Origin: Sporosarcina sp. Marseille-Q4063
Lineage (GTDB): Bacteria; Bacillota; Bacilli; Bacillales_A; Planococcaceae
Reading direction: 5' to 3'
DNA length: 64,000 nucleotides
Assembly: GCF_018309085.1 (NCBI RefSeq)
Contig: NZ_CP070502.1
Coordinates: 1,922,001-1,986,000 of the forward strand
Within the stretch, counting starts at the first letter, position 1, and each line of letters opens with the position of its first letter. The notes under the pieces are model-generated. The model was not told the origin of the DNA, searched no databases, and saw only the letters and a list, made by a program, of their open reading frames with translations. Positions 62,692 to 64,000 of the stretch are shown piece by piece. The translations under genes were made by a program, and so were the position numbers.

Positions 62692-63633
62692 TTAGTATTC
62701 CCATTTATAATTCTTTCTCTTCAAAACCTCGATAAACGCATCGACGATTTTCGGGTTGAATTGCTTTCCCTTTTCGTTAATAAGCTCTTTGATCGCATCT
62801 TTAATGGGCAATGCTTTTTTGTAAATGCGATTTGTCGTCATGGCGTCAAAAGCGTCGACCACGGCAACAATCGAAGCTTCAAGTGAAATCTCATCGGCTT
62901 TCAGTCCGTAGGGATACCCACTTCCATCAAATCGTTCATGATGTTGCTCGACAATGGTGGCCGCGTCTTTTAACCATTTGACTTTATGTTCACGCATAAT
63001 TTTTGCGCCTTCGATTGTATGTGTTTTCATAATCGCCCACTCGCAAGCTGTCAAATCACCGGGTTTATTTAACACTTCAAGCGGAATTTCACGCTTTCCA
63101 ATATCGTGAAAGTAGGCGCCCCATCTAAGGATACGAAGTTTTTCATTTGGTAATCCTAGGTGTGTCCACACTTCTAGTGAATAATCTTTGATGCGGTTGC
63201 AGTGATTATACGTATATCCATCCAGCGCTTCAATTGCGTCGGCTTCTTCTTGCAGTAATTGTGTTTCAAAAAATTCGGGTTCGAATTCTTCATGGGACGT
63301 TTTAATTAATATGTCGGCATCCGTATTACCGTATAAAAAAATCGTGTTTTCATAAAGAGAAGCATCAATCGTTTCCCCGATTTTCAATTGGCGACTCTTG
63401 CCGTCATACCGCATTTCAACTACACCGTTTAATAAGGTGTATGTTTCAATGATAGAATCAGTTGCATTTTTACTATGTTGAACCCACAGGACGTTGTCTT
63501 TTTGCAATGAATAAAGGGCATTTGATAAACCCTGCCATCTGCCATATAAGATTACATCTGCATAGCCGAGGTGTAAGGTTGGATACCCATTTTGGGTGTA
63601 ATATGATTTATTTTGCAACAACTTCTTGAACAT
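62692..63633 (-). CDS. HD-GYP-domain phosphodiesterase with a cupin-like N terminus
   Basis: A 313-residue protein. Residues 35-110 look like a single-stranded beta (cupin/cNMP-like) sensor module (TYTLLNGVVEMRYDGKSRQLKIGE). The rest is an HD-GYP domain with HDIGK and the extended HHERFDGSGYPYGL motif plus DAFDAMTTNRIY. HD-GYP enzymes degrade cyclic di-GMP or similar nucleotides; the key residues are intact, so catalysis is plausible. The ATG at 63633 has its AGGAG immediately adjacent, and a TTG about 12 bases on is an alternative start. Confidence 0.85.
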   Translation of the reverse strand: MFKKLLQNKSYYTQNGYPTLHLGYADVILYGRWQGLSNALYSLQKDNVLWVQHSKNATDSIIETYTLLNGVVEMRYDGKSRQLKIGETIDASLYENTIFLYGNTDADILIKTSHEEFEPEFFETQLLQEEADAIEALDGYTYNHCNRIKDYSLEVWTHLGLPNEKLRILRWGAYFHDIGKREIPLEVLNKPGDLTACEWAIMKTHTIEGAKIMREHKVKWLKDAATIVEQHHERFDGSGYPYGLKADEISLEASIVAVVDAFDAMTTNRIYKKALPIKDAIKELINEKGKQFNPKIVDAFIEVLKRKNYKWEY

Positions 63634-63749
63634 CTCCTGCAGATTTTGACGTATCTTATCGAATTATGCTTACCCCTTATTTATTATAACAAGTGTAAGT
63701 TGGAATTCATACGATAACTTCTGCATTTGATTGACAGTTTACGATTTTA

Positions 63750-64000
63750 TCATAATTCAGTTCTCAATGCGTTTATCACGTCAATTTTTGTCGCTTTTCG
63801 TGCTGGACGCCATCCAGAAATCATTGCAACGCCAATACTGATGGTAGAAGCGATAACGACGAGTTGCCATGGGATAATTGAAAATTTGACCTGCATGTCC
63901 CCGAAGTCTTCTTCCCCTAAAGCCGCTGTAACGATAATCGGAAGTACGAAGTTTGCGATAATGCTGACACCGTATGAAATCACGATGGCAAGGAATGTAC
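63750..64000 (-). CDS. FtsX/MacB-type ABC permease, C-terminal end only (runs off the window)
   Basis: The frame is open to the window edge at 64000. Seen is a last transmembrane segment followed by GVAMISGWRPARKATKIDVINALRTEL, the typical tail of FtsX-like permeases of antimicrobial-peptide or lipoprotein exporters (WRPARKAxxIdvinALRtE). The partner ATPase should lie further right. An apparent in-frame start at 63983 is inside the gene. Confidence 0.8.
   Translation of the reverse strand, partial: TFLAIVISYGVSIIANFVLPIIVTAALGEEDFGDMQVKFSIIPWQLVVIASTISIGVAMISGWRPARKATKIDVINALRTEL

Overview
The window looks like a chromosomal segment of a low-GC Gram-positive bacterium of the order Bacillales, most likely the Planococcaceae (Sporosarcina or a close relative). 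This is inferred from gene content and order, not from a marker gene. The window has no rRNA, tRNA, CRISPR array or prophage. Evidence for the placement: NsrR paired with flavohaemoglobin, a yclNOPQ-type siderophore importer, an S-box methionine operon of metI-yitJ-metE type, the csbB-gtcA-yfhO lipoteichoic acid glycosylation set, an amiE-nagZ-namZ muropeptide recycling cluster, Mn-dependent pyrophosphatase PpaC, and two promoters that fit the sigma-B consensus.

Layout. 1-1.7 kb: an IS3-family element (about 1.44 kb, orfA/orfB with a canonical A AAA AAG slip site) sitting inside a palindromic intergenic repeat. 1.76-7.3 kb: nucleotidase, murB, yceI-like gene, DsbA-like oxidoreductase, Rieske flavoprotein and a lone AAA ATPase. 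7.3-12.9 kb: an AT-rich gap and then amiE-nagZ-namZ. 12.9-18.3 kb: ppaC, the divergent nsrR/hmp pair, a hydrolase, a DJ-1/PfpI stress protein, a 3-methyladenine glycosylase and a MazG-like enzyme. 18.3-23.6 kb: repeats, a three-gene OpuC-like importer, a frameshifted BmrA-like exporter and a uracil-DNA glycosylase-like gene. 23.9-31.8 kb: niaP, a ZIP transporter, the Fur-boxed yclNOPQ importer and a divergent ABC exporter. 31.9-42.5 kb: hflX, putP, guaD, a ydaT-like gene, acyl-CoA ligase, a YerD-like FMN enzyme, a nitroreductase, a methyltransferase and an acetyltransferase. 42.6-46.6 kb: yfhO-gtcA-csbB. 46.8-50.6 kb: MazG-like and methyltransferase genes, then a SunI-like, TetM-like and small membrane ORF block between two near-identical terminators. 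50.6-56.5 kb: SAM riboswitch, yezD, metI, yitJ, metE. 56.5-61 kb: lipoproteins, a Dph6-like ATPase and a ribA-ribD-HAD phosphatase operon with a Fur box in place of an FMN riboswitch. 61-64 kb: fumC, a cupin-HD-GYP protein and the end of an FtsX-type permease.

How the genes work together. Iron is a recurring theme: the yclNOPQ importer and the rib operon both carry Fur-type dyads, and NsrR is an Fe-S sensor that would control nitric-oxide detoxification by Hmp. Cell-envelope work is the second theme: MurB, muropeptide recovery and LTA glycosylation. The methionine block is a textbook S-box unit but has no metC.

The least ordinary observations are the short riboflavin-precursor operon under apparent Fur control, a 21-bp periodic degenerate repeat found just downstream of three separate terminators, and a repeat family seen once in full-length form (split by the IS) and once as a 40-bp deletion form, each next to a covarying terminator hairpin.
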